A stretch of DNA of 64,000 nucleotides from Ignavibacteria bacterium (GCA_025612245.1 JAAXKQ010000023.1:1-64000), one strand, 5' to 3'. Counted from the stretch's first letter, positions 7,949 to 17,660 are shown. Translations and numbers: made by a program. The notes: generated by a model not told the origin, from the sequence alone.

Positions 7949-9976
7949 AAGCATTTTCTGGGCTTTTACAAAGTTTCCGGCTTTGATTTGATATATATAA
8001 ATACCAGTAGGTACTACCATTCCATCGTTATCGGTACCATTCCAGGTAACAATTTTGCTGCCTGCAGGTTGAACTTCATCCACAATAGTTTTTATCTCCT
8101 TACCCAGTACATTATATACCTTTAATATAACGTGAGAGTTTTCCTTGATAGAATACTGAATATTAGTCGTCGGATTAAATGGATTTGGATAATTTGGAAG
8201 CAAGCAATTCTCATGAGGAATTGCCTCACTAGTTCCGTTTTGAAGGTTCTTTTTATCCTTCAGCAAGGTTCCTCCTAATGAGCTCGAAAATACTTCAATT
8301 TCGCTCAACGTAAGCCAACTCCATTTTCTGGGATATATGCGAATGTCAACAAATTGACCTTTTTTGGGTTCATCTTTGTCTATAAAAAACATTGCACGAG
8401 AAGAATGCCCCAGATTGTTTGGGACTGATATTGAATCTGAATACTCCAATAATTTGTAATTAGAGAGCGAAGTATTATATCCCATTTGTGCTGAAGTCCC
8501 TAATAAATTTCGAGGTTCAGTTATAACGCTAATAGTATCTGAAACAAATACTTTAAAACTGTCAGGATAAACAAGCGGAGGATTTGAACAAGATAGGGCC
8601 ATAAAGGAAACATCGGTAACAGGTTGATTAGAATGTTTTAAATCAACAATAATGTCAATAGGAATAACTGTTGAATCTGGTGTTATAAATCCTACCCATT
8701 TAGTCATCCAATCACCATACCAGTCAGCAAATACCCGTTCCTGCCCAAAATTTCCATCTAATAGTTTTCTAGTATTCGGGTCAAGAAAGTCACCACTTGG
8801 TTTTACTGTTCCAAATGTGTAAGACATACTTAATGGGTCATTTGTACCGTCATAATATTTCCCCTTACCCTGATAAATAGCCCTGTAACCTTTGTATAAA
8901 AATACCGCGCCGAGTGAATCAAACCTTCTTGCGTTTGTACTCTCCCAAGTCCAGGGGATTCTATGCTTGGTCATATTACCCTGGTTTATCCAGCTGATGA
9001 TTCCTTCATTTGTAGCGTAACGGCTATCGTAGTATAATTGTTCATTCATCTGCCTTACCATCACCGGTCCCGTAAAGTTGGATTCCCATTTATCATGTTT
9101 AATTCCTGACCATTGGAATATTTCTGTATTTATCCAAAATTCTGTTGTCCTGAATGTTATGGGAGTATTTATATAAGCATTATTGAACGCTTCCTTGGCC
9201 TTTCTTAAATAATCATCAAGATAAAATCCATTCTCGTTAAGAATTGGAGTATCAAACGAACCCACTCCATCCTGCAATATAAAAATATCAGGATGGCATC
9301 CATTTAAGAAAGTTGCAACAGAATTACCTATTTCATCCGGGTTTCTGGGTGAAGTCCTATTTCCCTCTAAAGGATCAAAATAACCCGAAATAACAAATTT
9401 TTTATCAGTCCCATACGTAATTGTCGAATCGAATTGCCTGTATGTCGCTAAAATATCATTATAGTCAGCCAATGTATAATCGGCTCCTGGAGTCCCAACA
9501 TTCCCATCCCGTCCTATTTCTCCGGCAACACCAAATTCAAACGGGGCATAATAACCCTTTAAATGATTCCTTGTCTCAGGCGTCAATTTTTGTACATACT
9601 CTTTACCATATTGACAAAGGCTATTCCTGACGGGTTGTACCCAAAACTGCTGGTTATTAGTGTATAGTCCAAGGTAAATGTCCATTTTGGGATTTGCCAC
9701 CACTGCATCATTTATCATATTTTCAATCAGTGTTTGAGAAACGTCTTCTTTAGGCACTCCATTTGCATCAACACTACCTATGTTTTGTATAATAATCTTT
9801 GTAATACCAAGCGAGTCTAATTCCGTCAACAATTCCTTATATTCATTGTAATTAGATTCGTTGTACATTTGAGCCGATATATATGTCCCATTAATATAAT
9901 TAATCCTTATTTGAGCGTTTAATCCCATATTAAGAAAAAGTAAGGACAGGAGAACAATAGTAAGATTAGTTTTCAT
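7937..9976 (-). CDS. type IX secreted protein, paralogue of the adjacent DUF4434-like protein
   Basis: This 679-residue protein has the same architecture as its downstream neighbour: a signal peptide (about 1-22, ending LNAQ), a barrel-like region opening INYINGTYISAQMYNE with TKIIIQNIGSV, a discoidin-like region (ends LSEIEVFSS), and a C-terminal sorting domain with NYPNPFNPTTNI and KMLLMK at the end. I chose ATG at 9976 over TTG at 9982 because GAAGGA lies eight bases upstream of the ATG. The function is probably hydrolysis or binding of an extracellular polysaccharide, by analogy with DUF4434 proteins. The gene is A/T-rich like its partner. The pair probably arose by tandem duplication followed by divergence. 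Confidence 0.82.
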   Translation of the reverse strand: MKTNLTIVLLSLLFLNMGLNAQIRINYINGTYISAQMYNESNYNEYKELLTELDSLGITKIIIQNIGSVDANGVPKEDVSQTLIENMINDAVVANPKMDIYLGLYTNNQQFWVQPVRNSLCQYGKEYVQKLTPETRNHLKGYYAPFEFGVAGEIGRDGNVGTPGADYTLADYNDILATYRQFDSTITYGTDKKFVISGYFDPLEGNRTSPRNPDEIGNSVATFLNGCHPDIFILQDGVGSFDTPILNENGFYLDDYLRKAKEAFNNAYINTPITFRTTEFWINTEIFQWSGIKHDKWESNFTGPVMVRQMNEQLYYDSRYATNEGIISWINQGNMTKHRIPWTWESTNARRFDSLGAVFLYKGYRAIYQGKGKYYDGTNDPLSMSYTFGTVKPSGDFLDPNTRKLLDGNFGQERVFADWYGDWMTKWVGFITPDSTVIPIDIIVDLKHSNQPVTDVSFMALSCSNPPLVYPDSFKVFVSDTISVITEPRNLLGTSAQMGYNTSLSNYKLLEYSDSISVPNNLGHSSRAMFFIDKDEPKKGQFVDIRIYPRKWSWLTLSEIEVFSSSLGGTLLKDKKNLQNGTSEAIPHENCLLPNYPNPFNPTTNIQYSIKENSHVILKVYNVLGKEIKTIVDEVQPAGSKIVTWNGTDNDGMVVPTGIYIYQIKAGNFVKAQKMLLMK

Positions 9977-9982
9977 CAGCAA

Positions 9983-10385
9983 TTTCCTTCTATATTAATG
10001 ATTAGTAGTCTATGATTTTATTTAGCTCAATAATATGGAGATAAAATCCATATATTAAGTAAAGGTCAATTCAGTTATTAGCTGTATGAGGCCTGAAAAA
10101 CTACTATAGTCGATAGAGACATATAGTTATATTCACAAAGTGAGGGCTAAAAAGACTTTAATTTCATTTTAGCCTGCCAGTACTGATTTCAGAATATCTA
10201 CACTTAATAATACTTTGCTTCGTTCTTAACGAACGACGGAAAATCTCTGCATGCAATAAGTTTTTATTGTCGCGTGGCAAATGGGACTTGTATAACGTGC
10301 AGCTTATGATGAGTATAGGAAACTATTTGTAATGCCAGAAACTAGCAAAATCTTTTCGTTGTGTCAATAGGTGTACAATTTTTCA
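9983..10385. other. intergenic region upstream of the secreted pair, no gene seen
   Basis: About 400 A/T-rich bases separate the secreted pair from the protease terminator. No ORF is supportable. The left end holds a possible promoter and inverted repeat (listed separately). A short CGTTC/GAACG hairpin lies near 10220-10235. Nothing else is recognisable. Confidence 0.5.
10033..10069 (-). promoter_or_regulatory. possible promoter/operator for the secreted pair
   Basis: On the minus strand TTGACC (10069-10064) resembles a -35 box. It is followed by a perfect 7-bp inverted repeat, ATATGGA/TCCATAT (10033-10039 and 10047-10053), about where a -10 region and operator would sit. The -10 box is poor, so this is a weak call. 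Confidence 0.25.
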
Positions 10386-10420
10386 CAAAAAAAAAGCGCC
10401 CCAAACGTGGGACGCTTTTT
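10386..10420 (-). terminator. intrinsic terminator of the DegQ-like protease gene
   Basis: The stem GCGTCCCA/TGGGGCGC (one G-T mismatch) with a CGTT loop is followed by nine T residues on the minus strand, starting 21 bases after the protease stop. The flanking A and T tracts would also let it act weakly in the opposite direction. Confidence 0.88.
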
Positions 10421-10440
10421 GAGCCTGGTTTCAATTTATT

Positions 10441-11934
10441 TTAAGGGATCGAAAGCCCGACATAGCGTGAATTGCCCTGCCCGTCAATTACTTTCAGCAA
10501 AACCGCCTGCCCTTTCTTGCCTTCAATTGCCTTTTCAAAATCGCCGACAGAATTTATGTTTTTCTTACCTACCTGCGTTATAACCAGTCCTTTTCCAAGT
10601 CTCTGGTCGTAAGCACGGCTAAGTTCCTTTACGTCCTGTATCATTACGCCGTTACCCGTCTTGTATGCATCCTTTTCATCGCCAGTCATGTCTCTTACGG
10701 TAAGGCCAATGTTATCAAAGGTCATCGTGTTCGAGGGACCTTTCTTGGGCCTGTCCGGTGTGTTTTCCTCGGAAGCAGGTTCAACCTTGCTGTTCGTATC
10801 CCTGGTCTTTAATGTTACAGTGCGTTCAATCTGCTTGCCGTCGCGCCAGATAGTAAGCGTAACCTTGTCGCCTGCGCTCTTTGAAGCAACGTAGCTCTGG
10901 AGTTCACCGGCTTCATTTACCTCGCGCCCGTCGACCTTAAGTATTATATCCTGTTCCTTGATGTCCGCTTTTTCAGCAGCCCCGCCTTTTGTAAGAGCCT
11001 GAACCATAATGCCGCGCGCCTTATCGAGCCCTACAGCATTGGCCGTCGCGGGATCTACCGGCGTTATCTGGACTCCGATGTATCCGCGGTTGACCTTTCC
11101 GGTTGCAATGAGCTCCTTGGAAACGTTCTTAGCCAGGTTAATTGGAATTGCGAAGCCGTAGCCGATGTAGCTGTTGGACATGCCTGAGGTGGCAATGGCA
11201 GAGTTAATGCCTATAACCGCCCCCGAAAGGTCTACCAATGCGCCGCCGCTGTTACCAGGATTGATTACGGCGTCGGTCTGCAGAAAGTCCTCAATTTCGC
11301 CGCCCGAGTTGTCCTTTATGATTCCAATGTTTCTTCCCTTGGCGCTAATGATTCCGGCTGTTACCGTGGAGGCCAAAGACAACGGGTTTCCGATTGCCAT
11401 AACCCACTGCCCGACCTTTACGTTATCCGAATTGCCGAGGTATGCCACCGGAAGGCCCGAGGCATCTATTTTTATTACGGCAAGGTCTGTCTGGGGATCA
11501 GTCCCAACAACCTTTGCCTCAAAGGTCCGCCTGTCGAAAAGGCTTACTTCAACTTTTGTGGCGTTTTCAACCACGTGATTGTTTGTCAGTATATATCCGT
11601 CGTCGGAAATTATAACGCCGCTGCCGGAACCCATTTCTTTTCTTGGAGTATCATCTTTAAACGGAAAGAAAAACGGGAAGTCCTCGTGCGGATTACTTTT
11701 GCTTTCCGAGACTACGGCAATTTGAACAATTGTTGGAGTAACTTTTTCGGCTACTTCAATAAAGGCCTTGCTGAAAGCGTTGACGTCGATGTCGGTAATG
11801 GGTGGATTTTTTGCGCCAATTGTAATGTCTGCCAACCCCGGTCTAACCCAGCCAAAACCTGAAACCAGAACCGCCCCAAATATGACTCCTATAATAACTA
11901 AAGCAACTGTACCGAATAAGTTTCTGTTTTTCAT
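10441..11934 (-). CDS. Do/DegQ-family periplasmic serine endopeptidase (HtrA)
   Basis: This 497-residue HtrA-family protease degrades or refolds misfolded envelope proteins. An N-terminal hydrophobic segment (about 8-30) exports or anchors it. The trypsin-like domain has the triad H120 (TNNHVVEN), D150 (TDLAVIKI) and S229 (NPGNSGGA). Two PDZ domains follow, at roughly 280-370 and 405-495, the second after a proline- and charge-rich linker. The length matches DegP/DegQ. The start is ATG at 11934 behind a strong AGGAGG. It has its own terminator and stands as a single-gene unit, although recO lies 62 bp upstream on the same strand. Confidence 0.95.
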   Translation of the reverse strand: MKNRNLFGTVALVIIGVIFGAVLVSGFGWVRPGLADITIGAKNPPITDIDVNAFSKAFIEVAEKVTPTIVQIAVVSESKSNPHEDFPFFFPFKDDTPRKEMGSGSGVIISDDGYILTNNHVVENATKVEVSLFDRRTFEAKVVGTDPQTDLAVIKIDASGLPVAYLGNSDNVKVGQWVMAIGNPLSLASTVTAGIISAKGRNIGIIKDNSGGEIEDFLQTDAVINPGNSGGALVDLSGAVIGINSAIATSGMSNSYIGYGFAIPINLAKNVSKELIATGKVNRGYIGVQITPVDPATANAVGLDKARGIMVQALTKGGAAEKADIKEQDIILKVDGREVNEAGELQSYVASKSAGDKVTLTIWRDGKQIERTVTLKTRDTNSKVEPASEENTPDRPKKGPSNTMTFDNIGLTVRDMTGDEKDAYKTGNGVMIQDVKELSRAYDQRLGKGLVITQVGKKNINSVGDFEKAIEGKKGQAVLLKVIDGQGNSRYVGLSIP

Positions 11935-11996
11935 TCTAAAAAACCTCCTGGTTTTCCTGTTTCATCCTATATTTTCATGATCTAAAAATATTGTGT

Positions 11997-12737
11997 CTAA
12001 AACAAGTGAATAGATTTTATCCCCTTGAATTCAGGAACGTGGTATTTTAAGTATTTTTCCAGGAAATTCAGCGTATTATCTATTTCTCCGGAAGGAATTT
12101 TCTCCTCGCTCCTTATGTCACTTAGACCAGTAATAATTTGAAAAAGTTCCGGCGAAAGTAATATGGAACTGCTTACTTCATGCCTGCATGAAGGGCATAC
12201 AATCCCCCGTTCAAAATTAAAACTGTAGCCTGAAGCGCCCATCGTAATCGGATTGCCGCATATGCTGCACTGATCGAATTGGATCTCGAAGCCGCTTTCC
12301 TTCAGGAGAAAAACAATAAACTTTATGAGCAGTATGCCGGGCTTTCTTTCGGATGATTCAAAAAGGCTGAGCATTTTTACAAGACCTCGGAAAAGCTTTT
12401 GATTCGCCTCTTCTTCAACCGTAAGTGCAAGTGTAAGTTCAAGGACTGCCGAGGCGTACTTGAGTTTCTGGAGGTCTTCTTTGATCCTCGGGAAATAAGA
12501 GATGAGTTCAGCCTGACTTATAAGCTGCATATCGCGCCCGGTCTTTTTATACATTACGATCTGCAGGTGGTTAAATGAATCGATCTTATGGCCGACGGGC
12601 GACTTTGGTTGGCGTGCGCCTTTGATGATACCTGAAATCCTGCCCAGGTCTTTCGTGTAAAAAGTGGCAATTGTACTGCTTTCACGGTAGTTCATCTTGC
12701 TCAAGACTACCGCTTCAGTTTTGATTATTTCGGACAT
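11997..12737 (-). CDS. recO: DNA repair protein RecO
   Basis: This 246-residue RecO works with RecR (and RecF) to load RecA on gapped or SSB-coated DNA. The N-terminal OB fold starts IIKTEAVVLSKMNYRESS, a family hallmark. A helical domain follows with a four-Cys zinc site: C157, C160, C181 and C184 (CSIC and CPSC). The length is typical. The start ATG at 12737 overlaps the mtnA stop as TAATG, so it is probably translationally coupled in a pfkB-mtnA-recO operon. The functional link to those metabolic genes is not obvious. Confidence 0.93.
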   Translation of the reverse strand: MSEIIKTEAVVLSKMNYRESSTIATFYTKDLGRISGIIKGARQPKSPVGHKIDSFNHLQIVMYKKTGRDMQLISQAELISYFPRIKEDLQKLKYASAVLELTLALTVEEEANQKLFRGLVKMLSLFESSERKPGILLIKFIVFLLKESGFEIQFDQCSICGNPITMGASGYSFNFERGIVCPSCRHEVSSSILLSPELFQIITGLSDIRSEEKIPSGEIDNTLNFLEKYLKYHVPEFKGIKSIHLF

Positions 12738-13744
12738 TAAAAGTTATAAGGAGGTTTATAAAGTTTTTTATCTGTAATAATACCCGAAATCAGGCTCGAG
12801 GGAGTGACGTCAAATGCCGGGCAATAGGCCTCATATTCATCCGAGGTAATCCTGACATCCTTAAAGCAGGTCAGTTCATCCTTTCCCCTGAGTTCGATCT
12901 TTATGGCGCCGCCCTCCGGACAACTGCGGTCAACCGTGGTCTCAGGAGCAGCTATATAAAAAGGTATATTATGATATGCACAAAGAACAGCCAAATTATA
13001 AGTTCCTATCTTATTGGCCGTATCGCCGTTGAGTGCTATTCTGTCGGCGCCGGTAACTACAAGGTCAATTTTCTTCTGCTGCATGAGGAAAGCCGCCGTG
13101 GAGTCGGTATTCATGGCAAAAGGGACGTTGTATTTTTTTAGTTCGAAGGCTGTAAGCCTGGAGCCCTGGAAAAGGGGGCGGGTTTCATCGGAATAGACAA
13201 AGTCCACAAGGCCATGCTCAAATCCGGCTTTAATCACGTTAAGCGCCGTACCGCTGCCGCCTGTGGCAAGTGCACCGGCGTTGCAGTGCGTCAGAACGAC
13301 CGAGTGAGGCTTGAAAATCTCCAGTCCGTTGCGGGCAATGGCCTCGCATTTTTCAACGTCCTCCTGGTGGATTTCCCCGGCTTTATTAATAAGGCAGGTA
13401 TATAGGTCGCTCCTGCCAAAATTAAGCTCAAATGTTTCAGAAATTTCGTTTAGCGCCCAGAAGAGGTTTACTGCCGTAGGCCTGGTTGAGGCGAGCCTTT
13501 TTCTTGCGGCTTCAAAGGTTTCCCTCGGGTTTTGGGTCTTCCCTTTCAGGCTGAGCGCAAGTGCGTATGCTGCCGCCACACCAATAGCCGGAGCACCTCT
13601 GATTTCGAGTCTTTCAATTGCCCCGGCAATTACTTCATAACTGTCGGTCTTTACGTACTCTTCAATAAGAGGAAGCCTGGTCTGGTCGAGATAGACCAGG
13701 CTATCGCCAATAAACTCTACCGCCCGGATGCCGGTTTTTGCCAT
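12737..13744 (-). CDS. mtnA: S-methyl-5-thioribose-1-phosphate isomerase
   Basis: This protein of about 335 residues converts methylthioribose-1-phosphate to methylthioribulose-1-phosphate in methionine salvage. It has the eIF2B-like fold with signature motifs RGAPAIGVAAAYALAL, HCNAGALATGGSGTAL (active-site Cys) and VTGADRIALNGD (catalytic Asp). I chose ATG at 13744 because it follows the pfkB stop by a few bases with AAGAGAA upstream. A TTG at 13768 would add eight Thr/Lys-rich residues and a 17-bp overlap. No other salvage genes (mtnB, mtnD, mtnK) are nearby, but the adjacent PfkB kinase may belong to the same pathway. Confidence 0.94.
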   Translation of the reverse strand: MAKTGIRAVEFIGDSLVYLDQTRLPLIEEYVKTDSYEVIAGAIERLEIRGAPAIGVAAAYALALSLKGKTQNPRETFEAARKRLASTRPTAVNLFWALNEISETFELNFGRSDLYTCLINKAGEIHQEDVEKCEAIARNGLEIFKPHSVVLTHCNAGALATGGSGTALNVIKAGFEHGLVDFVYSDETRPLFQGSRLTAFELKKYNVPFAMNTDSTAAFLMQQKKIDLVVTGADRIALNGDTANKIGTYNLAVLCAYHNIPFYIAAPETTVDRSCPEGGAIKIELRGKDELTCFKDVRITSDEYEAYCPAFDVTPSSLISGIITDKKLYKPPYNF

Positions 13745-13751
13745 ATTTCTC

Positions 13752-14669
13752 TTAGTCGTCGTCGTCAACCCTGGATAACTTCAAAAATTCCCTAAACCTG
13801 TCGTGAACCTGCAGGTAGGTGAGGTTTTCAAGTCCCTTGGTACTGAAGCGCTCAACGCAGAAAGAGGCCATCGTGCTGCCGAAGACAACCGCACGCTTAA
13901 GGTTTTCTATGCCGATATCCTGTGTTTTGTGCAGGTAGCCTACAAAGCCTCCTGCAAATGAGTCGCCTGCTCCCGTGGGGTCATAAATATTCTCAAGAGG
14001 ATAAGCAGGTGCTGAGAATACGGTATTGTCGCAAAACAGGAGTGCTCCGTGTTCCCCTTTTTTAATTATGAGGTATTCCGGACCCATGGCCCTTATCAGA
14101 CGGGCTGCTTTAATCAGGTTTGGCTCCTGTGCAAGGAGGCGGGCTTCGGAATCATTTATAATGAGCACCTGAACTTTTTTCAGGACCTTAAGAAGTTCAG
14201 CCTTCTTTCCTTCTATCCAGAAATTCATCGTGTCGCAGATCACAAAGCTCGGGTTTTCCATCTGCTCCAGGACCTTGAGCTGTAAGGTCGGGTCAATGTT
14301 GCCAAGCAGTACAAACCTGGATTTTCTGTATTTTTCCGGGATTACCGGGTCAAAGGTTGCCAGTACGTTAAGTTCAGTTAAAAGAGTATCACGCACGTTC
14401 AGGTCATAATGATATTTACCCGACCAGCGGAAAGTCTTTGCACCGTCGACCATTTTAAGACCTTCCAGATCGATGTTATGGTCTTCAAGGAGCTTAATAT
14501 GCTCCCTGTCAAAATCTTCTCCTACCACTCCAACCATGTAGACAGGCCCGCTGAAGTAACTGGCGGCTAAGGATATGTAAACAGCTGATCCGCCCAAGGC
14601 ATTATCGATTCTGTCAAAAGGCGTTGCAACCGTATCAAGCGCAACAGATCCGACTATTAATAAACCCAC
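13752..14669 (-). CDS. PfkB-family sugar or nucleoside kinase
   Basis: This 305-residue kinase has the ribokinase fold. The N-terminal GSVALDTVATP and NALGGSAVYISLAA segments form the substrate side. The C-terminal DPTGAGDSFAGGF motif (residues 230-242, catalytic D236) forms the anion hole. The start is GTG at 14669 behind GGGAG. The C terminus is strongly acidic (RVDDDD). It is the first gene of a likely operon with mtnA and recO, which suggests a substrate linked to methylthioadenosine or nucleoside salvage. Canonical methylthioribose kinase (MtnK) is a different fold, so that role is only a hypothesis. Confidence 0.88.
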   Translation of the reverse strand: MGLLIVGSVALDTVATPFDRIDNALGGSAVYISLAASYFSGPVYMVGVVGEDFDREHIKLLEDHNIDLEGLKMVDGAKTFRWSGKYHYDLNVRDTLLTELNVLATFDPVIPEKYRKSRFVLLGNIDPTLQLKVLEQMENPSFVICDTMNFWIEGKKAELLKVLKKVQVLIINDSEARLLAQEPNLIKAARLIRAMGPEYLIIKKGEHGALLFCDNTVFSAPAYPLENIYDPTGAGDSFAGGFVGYLHKTQDIGIENLKRAVVFGSTMASFCVERFSTKGLENLTYLQVHDRFREFLKLSRVDDDD

Positions 14670-14830
14670 TTACTACTCCCTGATTTTTATTTAGATGTTC
14701 TGCAAAACTAAGCTATTATCCGATCAAAAGAAACAAAAAATGAATTCTCCGGGAAGTTCTTAGGCGGATTTTTTCATGCCCTTTCAGGACCTAAAACCAA
14801 GGAATCTGCATCTTAGGCTTCTTTGCAAAG

Positions 14831-15343
14831 TCAGACCGAGGAAGTCTTACCAAAGGCATGAAAGTTTCTGTCGCGGCACTTTTTAAGGCTGATTTCTTCA
14901 AAGTAAAGGAAGCTTTTCTCCTTTGTGAAATATTCGCAGATAATCTCTACGGATGTCTTCTGCCCCGGCCAGGCCAATAACTCCAGCGCTTTTTCCCGGC
15001 TTACCCACTGGTATTCAGAGTGCTCGTGGGATATCTTAACCTGTGTATCGCCGGGAACCATGGCAACAAAGACCGGCACCATGCAGATGTGGTTCCTCCT
15101 CCATGAATAAAAGGAATTAATGTATGGAACAAGCCAAAGCTTTTCCGGAACAATGCCGGTTTCTTCCCTAATTTCCCTGAACGCGGTTTCAAAAGCCCTT
15201 TCCCCCTGGTCAATTGAACCCGTTACCATCTGCCATAAGCCCGGAAATATCTCCATTTCAGAACGCTTCAGGAGCAGAAACTCCAGTTTTTTATTCACTT
15301 CCCTGAAAATGTGGGCTTCAACCATGTATGAGAGTACTTTCAC
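14831..15343 (-). CDS. Nudix hydrolase
   Basis: This protein of about 170 residues hydrolyses a nucleoside diphosphate linked to some other group. The Nudix box GSIDQGE...REIREETGI fits the G-x5-E-x7-REUxEExGU pattern exactly. I chose GTG at 15343 because GGAG lies seven bases upstream and the family N terminus (VKVLSYMVEAHIF) starts there. A longer frame reaching 15517 would add 58 basic, Cys-rich residues unlike the family. It resembles dihydroneopterin triphosphate or dATP pyrophosphatases, but the substrate is not determinable. It is transcribed divergently from the tRNA-Leu/tig unit. Confidence 0.88.
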   Translation of the reverse strand: MKVLSYMVEAHIFREVNKKLEFLLLKRSEMEIFPGLWQMVTGSIDQGERAFETAFREIREETGIVPEKLWLVPYINSFYSWRRNHICMVPVFVAMVPGDTQVKISHEHSEYQWVSREKALELLAWPGQKTSVEIICEYFTKEKSFLYFEEISLKKCRDRNFHAFGKTSSV

Positions 15344-15530
15344 CCCTTTACTCCGAAATTTTATTTTAATATATGCTAAAATTCTGCATTTGGCAAAACA
15401 AAGTGCAAAGAAAGACAATTTTTTTCGCGCCTGTAAACCGGAATAAAACATATTCGGCTCAAAGACACGTTTTTTGTGTTTTTTTCGGCAAATTCTTCGT
15501 ATATTTTGGTCTTTCATTTTTGGCTCTTAC

Positions 15531-15560
15531 TTGATATCTTAAAAAAATAAGCGCTAGAAA
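15531..15560 (+). promoter_or_regulatory. possible promoter for tRNA-Leu
   Basis: TTGATA (15531-15536) and TAGAAA (15555-15560) are spaced 18 bases apart and end 22 bases before the tRNA. They resemble sigma-70-type -35 and -10 boxes. Confidence 0.4.
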
Positions 15561-15582
15561 TAAAAAATAACGCTCTTTTTAT

Positions 15583-15666
15583 GCGAGAATGGCGGAATTT
15601 GGTAGACGCGCTAGACTTAGGATCTAGTACCTAACCGGTGTCGGGGTTCGAGTCCCCGTTCTCGCA
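15583..15666 (+). tRNA. tRNA-Leu (anticodon UAG)
   Basis: The acceptor stem GCGAGAA/TTCTCGC pairs perfectly. The anticodon stem CTAGA/TCTAG encloses the loop CTTAGGA, giving anticodon TAG (reads CUA and related Leu codons). A long variable arm typical of leucine tRNAs follows, then the T arm CGGGG-TTCGAGT-CCCCG. The discriminator base is A and no CCA is encoded, so the ends need the CCA-adding enzyme encoded at 41-42.6 kb. The trigger factor gene starts 40 bases downstream. Confidence 0.97.
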
Positions 15667-15705
15667 CTAATTATTTTACCTTAATTAAATAGCCAAGAGG
15701 ATAAA

Positions 15706-17031
15706 TTGGAAACCAAAATCAATGTTGTTTCAGAAAGCGAACATGAATTAGAAGTTGTGTTAAATTATGATGAAATTCAGCCTGAGATGGAAAAAGCTTA
15801 TCAGGAAGAAAGAAAGAAGATTGAACTGCCGGGATTCAGGAAAGGTAAAGCTCCCATGTCGTTACTCAAAAGAATGTACGGGGATGCAATTGAATACCAG
15901 GCCAGTGAAAAAATCGCTAATAAAGTGTTCTGGGACATCGTTGAAGATCAGAAGCTGAACCCTATCAGCGCACCTAAAATGGTTGACCTGAATTTTGAAA
16001 AAGACTCCAAGCTGGCCTTCAAGATCAGATACGAAGTAAAGCCTGAACTTGACGTAAAGAACTATACCGGACTTGAAGTAAGAAAGGTCACCTTCGACGT
16101 TGACGAGGAACAGGTCAACAGCGAAATTAGCTACCTCCAGAAGACAAACAGCACACTTGAGGATACTGACGTTGTAGCCGATAAGAACTCAATCATTACG
16201 GTTGACCTTCAGAAGCTGGATTCAGAGGGAAACGCAGCCGAAGGCATCAAAAGCAGCGGCATTAAAATTGACCTGACAGACGAAAGAGTCAATCCGCAGC
16301 TGGTTGAAAACGCAATAGGAAAAAAAGTTGGCGAAAGCTTCAGCTTCTCCTTCCAGGACAGCCATGAAGTTGAGGAAGAAGGCGTAAAGAAGATTGTTGA
16401 CGATACAATAAGCTATTCTGCCGAAATTAAATCGATACAGAAAGTCGTCCTTCCCGAATTAAACGAGGAATTCGTTAAGAAGATTACAAAAGACAAGTTT
16501 TCAACTCCAGATGAATGGAAGGAAAACATTAGAAAAGGACTCCAGGAATACTTCGACAGGCAGTCCGATGACATGCTGGTCAATACACTGTTAAATGACG
16601 TCGTGAAGAATAACGACTTTACCGCTCCTCACGGTTACGTGCATTCGGTTTTGGACAGGATGGTACAGATGGAACAGGAGAGGGCAAAACAGGAAGGCGT
16701 CAGGAAATTCGATGCCAACGAGGCTCATAACCGCCTGCATGAAAGAGCCGAATGGACGGCAAAATGGCAGATCATCATGGAGAACATCGCCAGAAAAGAA
16801 AATATTAAGGTTGAAGAATCTGAACTCAGGCAAATGGCTGAGAAAGATGCCGCCGAGACCGGCATTTCAGTGGACAAACTGCTTAAGTACTACACCGACT
16901 CCAACAGGGGTGAAATCCTCCTGGAAGACAAAGTTATTGATTTTCTGAAAAAGAATAACAATATTAAAGAAGTCGGAGCAAAGGACTTAAAAAATACCAC
17001 TGAAGAAAAAAATCAAAAAGAGGGAGAATGA
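15706..17031 (+). CDS. tig: trigger factor, ribosome-associated chaperone
   Basis: This 441-residue chaperone meets nascent chains at the ribosome exit tunnel. The N-terminal ribosome-binding domain carries the GFRKGKAP signature (about residues 43-50). A middle FKBP-type region and a long helical C-terminal chaperone arm follow. The middle domain is divergent, with no clear prolyl isomerase motif ([13 protein letters not shown] is the recognisable edge). The start is TTG at 15706, five bases after AAGAGG. The stop overlaps the clpP start as ATGA, so the two are coupled. Its length is typical. Confidence 0.95.
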   Translation: METKINVVSESEHELEVVLNYDEIQPEMEKAYQEERKKIELPGFRKGKAPMSLLKRMYGDAIEYQASEKIANKVFWDIVEDQKLNPISAPKMVDLNFEKDSKLAFKIRYEVKPELDVKNYTGLEVRKVTFDVDEEQVNSEISYLQKTNSTLEDTDVVADKNSIITVDLQKLDSEGNAAEGIKSSGIKIDLTDERVNPQLVENAIGKKVGESFSFSFQDSHEVEEEGVKKIVDDTISYSAEIKSIQKVVLPELNEEFVKKITKDKFSTPDEWKENIRKGLQEYFDRQSDDMLVNTLLNDVVKNNDFTAPHGYVHSVLDRMVQMEQERAKQEGVRKFDANEAHNRLHERAEWTAKWQIIMENIARKENIKVEESELRQMAEKDAAETGISVDKLLKYYTDSNRGEILLEDKVIDFLKKNNNIKEVGAKDLKNTTEEKNQKEGE

Positions 17032-17660
17032 AGACAGAAATTTTCAACCAGCTTGTCCCCTACGTCATAGAACAGACAGGACGCGGGGAACGCGGAATGG
17101 ACATTTTCTCTAGGCTCCTTAGAGAAAGAATTATTTTTATAGGAACACCTATAGACGATCACGTGGCAAGCCTTGTCGTTGCTCAGCTTCTGTTTCTTGA
17201 AGCCGAGGATCCGGATAAGGATGTCAACCTTTATATTAATTCTCCGGGCGGAAGCGTTTCTGCCGGCCTGGCAATTTATGATACCATGAAGTACATAAAA
17301 CCCGATATTGCAACCATATGCGTTGGAATGGCTGCAAGCATGGGAGCCGTATTACTTGCCGGCGGGGCTGCAGGAAAGCGTTCCTCTCTTCCCCATTCAA
17401 GAATTATGATCCATCAGCCCTGGGTTGGCGGACTGCAGGGGCAGACCGCAGACATAGAGATCCACGCCAGGGAAATGATCAAAACCAGGCAGCTGCTCTA
17501 TGAAATCCTTGCCGAACATACGGGAAAATCGCTGGAACAGATCACAAAGGACTGCGACAGAGACTACTACCTTTCTCCGGACGAGGCAAAGGAATATAAG
17601 CTGATAGATGCCGTTCTTGAAAGAAGGATACCCGTTAACGGGCAGGGAGAAAAAAAATAA
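17028..17660 (+). CDS. clpP: ATP-dependent Clp protease proteolytic subunit
   Basis: This 210-residue serine peptidase forms the tetradecameric core of ClpXP/ClpAP. The triad is S104 (GMAASMGA), H129 (IMIHQPW) and D179 (in [10 protein letters not shown], matched by spacing to E. coli D171). [17 protein letters not shown] is the oxyanion/handle region. The start ATG overlaps the tig stop by four bases. clpX is usually next in the order tig-clpP-clpX. Here a terminator follows instead, so the unfoldase must be encoded elsewhere. Confidence 0.97.
   Translation: MKTEIFNQLVPYVIEQTGRGERGMDIFSRLLRERIIFIGTPIDDHVASLVVAQLLFLEAEDPDKDVNLYINSPGGSVSAGLAIYDTMKYIKPDIATICVGMAASMGAVLLAGGAAGKRSSLPHSRIMIHQPWVGGLQGQTADIEIHAREMIKTRQLLYEILAEHTGKSLEQITKDCDRDYYLSPDEAKEYKLIDAVLERRIPVNGQGEKK

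Noticed and set aside
15344-15517. N-terminal extension of the Nudix hydrolase
   Set aside because: The basic, Cys-rich extension is not family-like, and a GTG with a well-placed GGAG explains the start at 15343.
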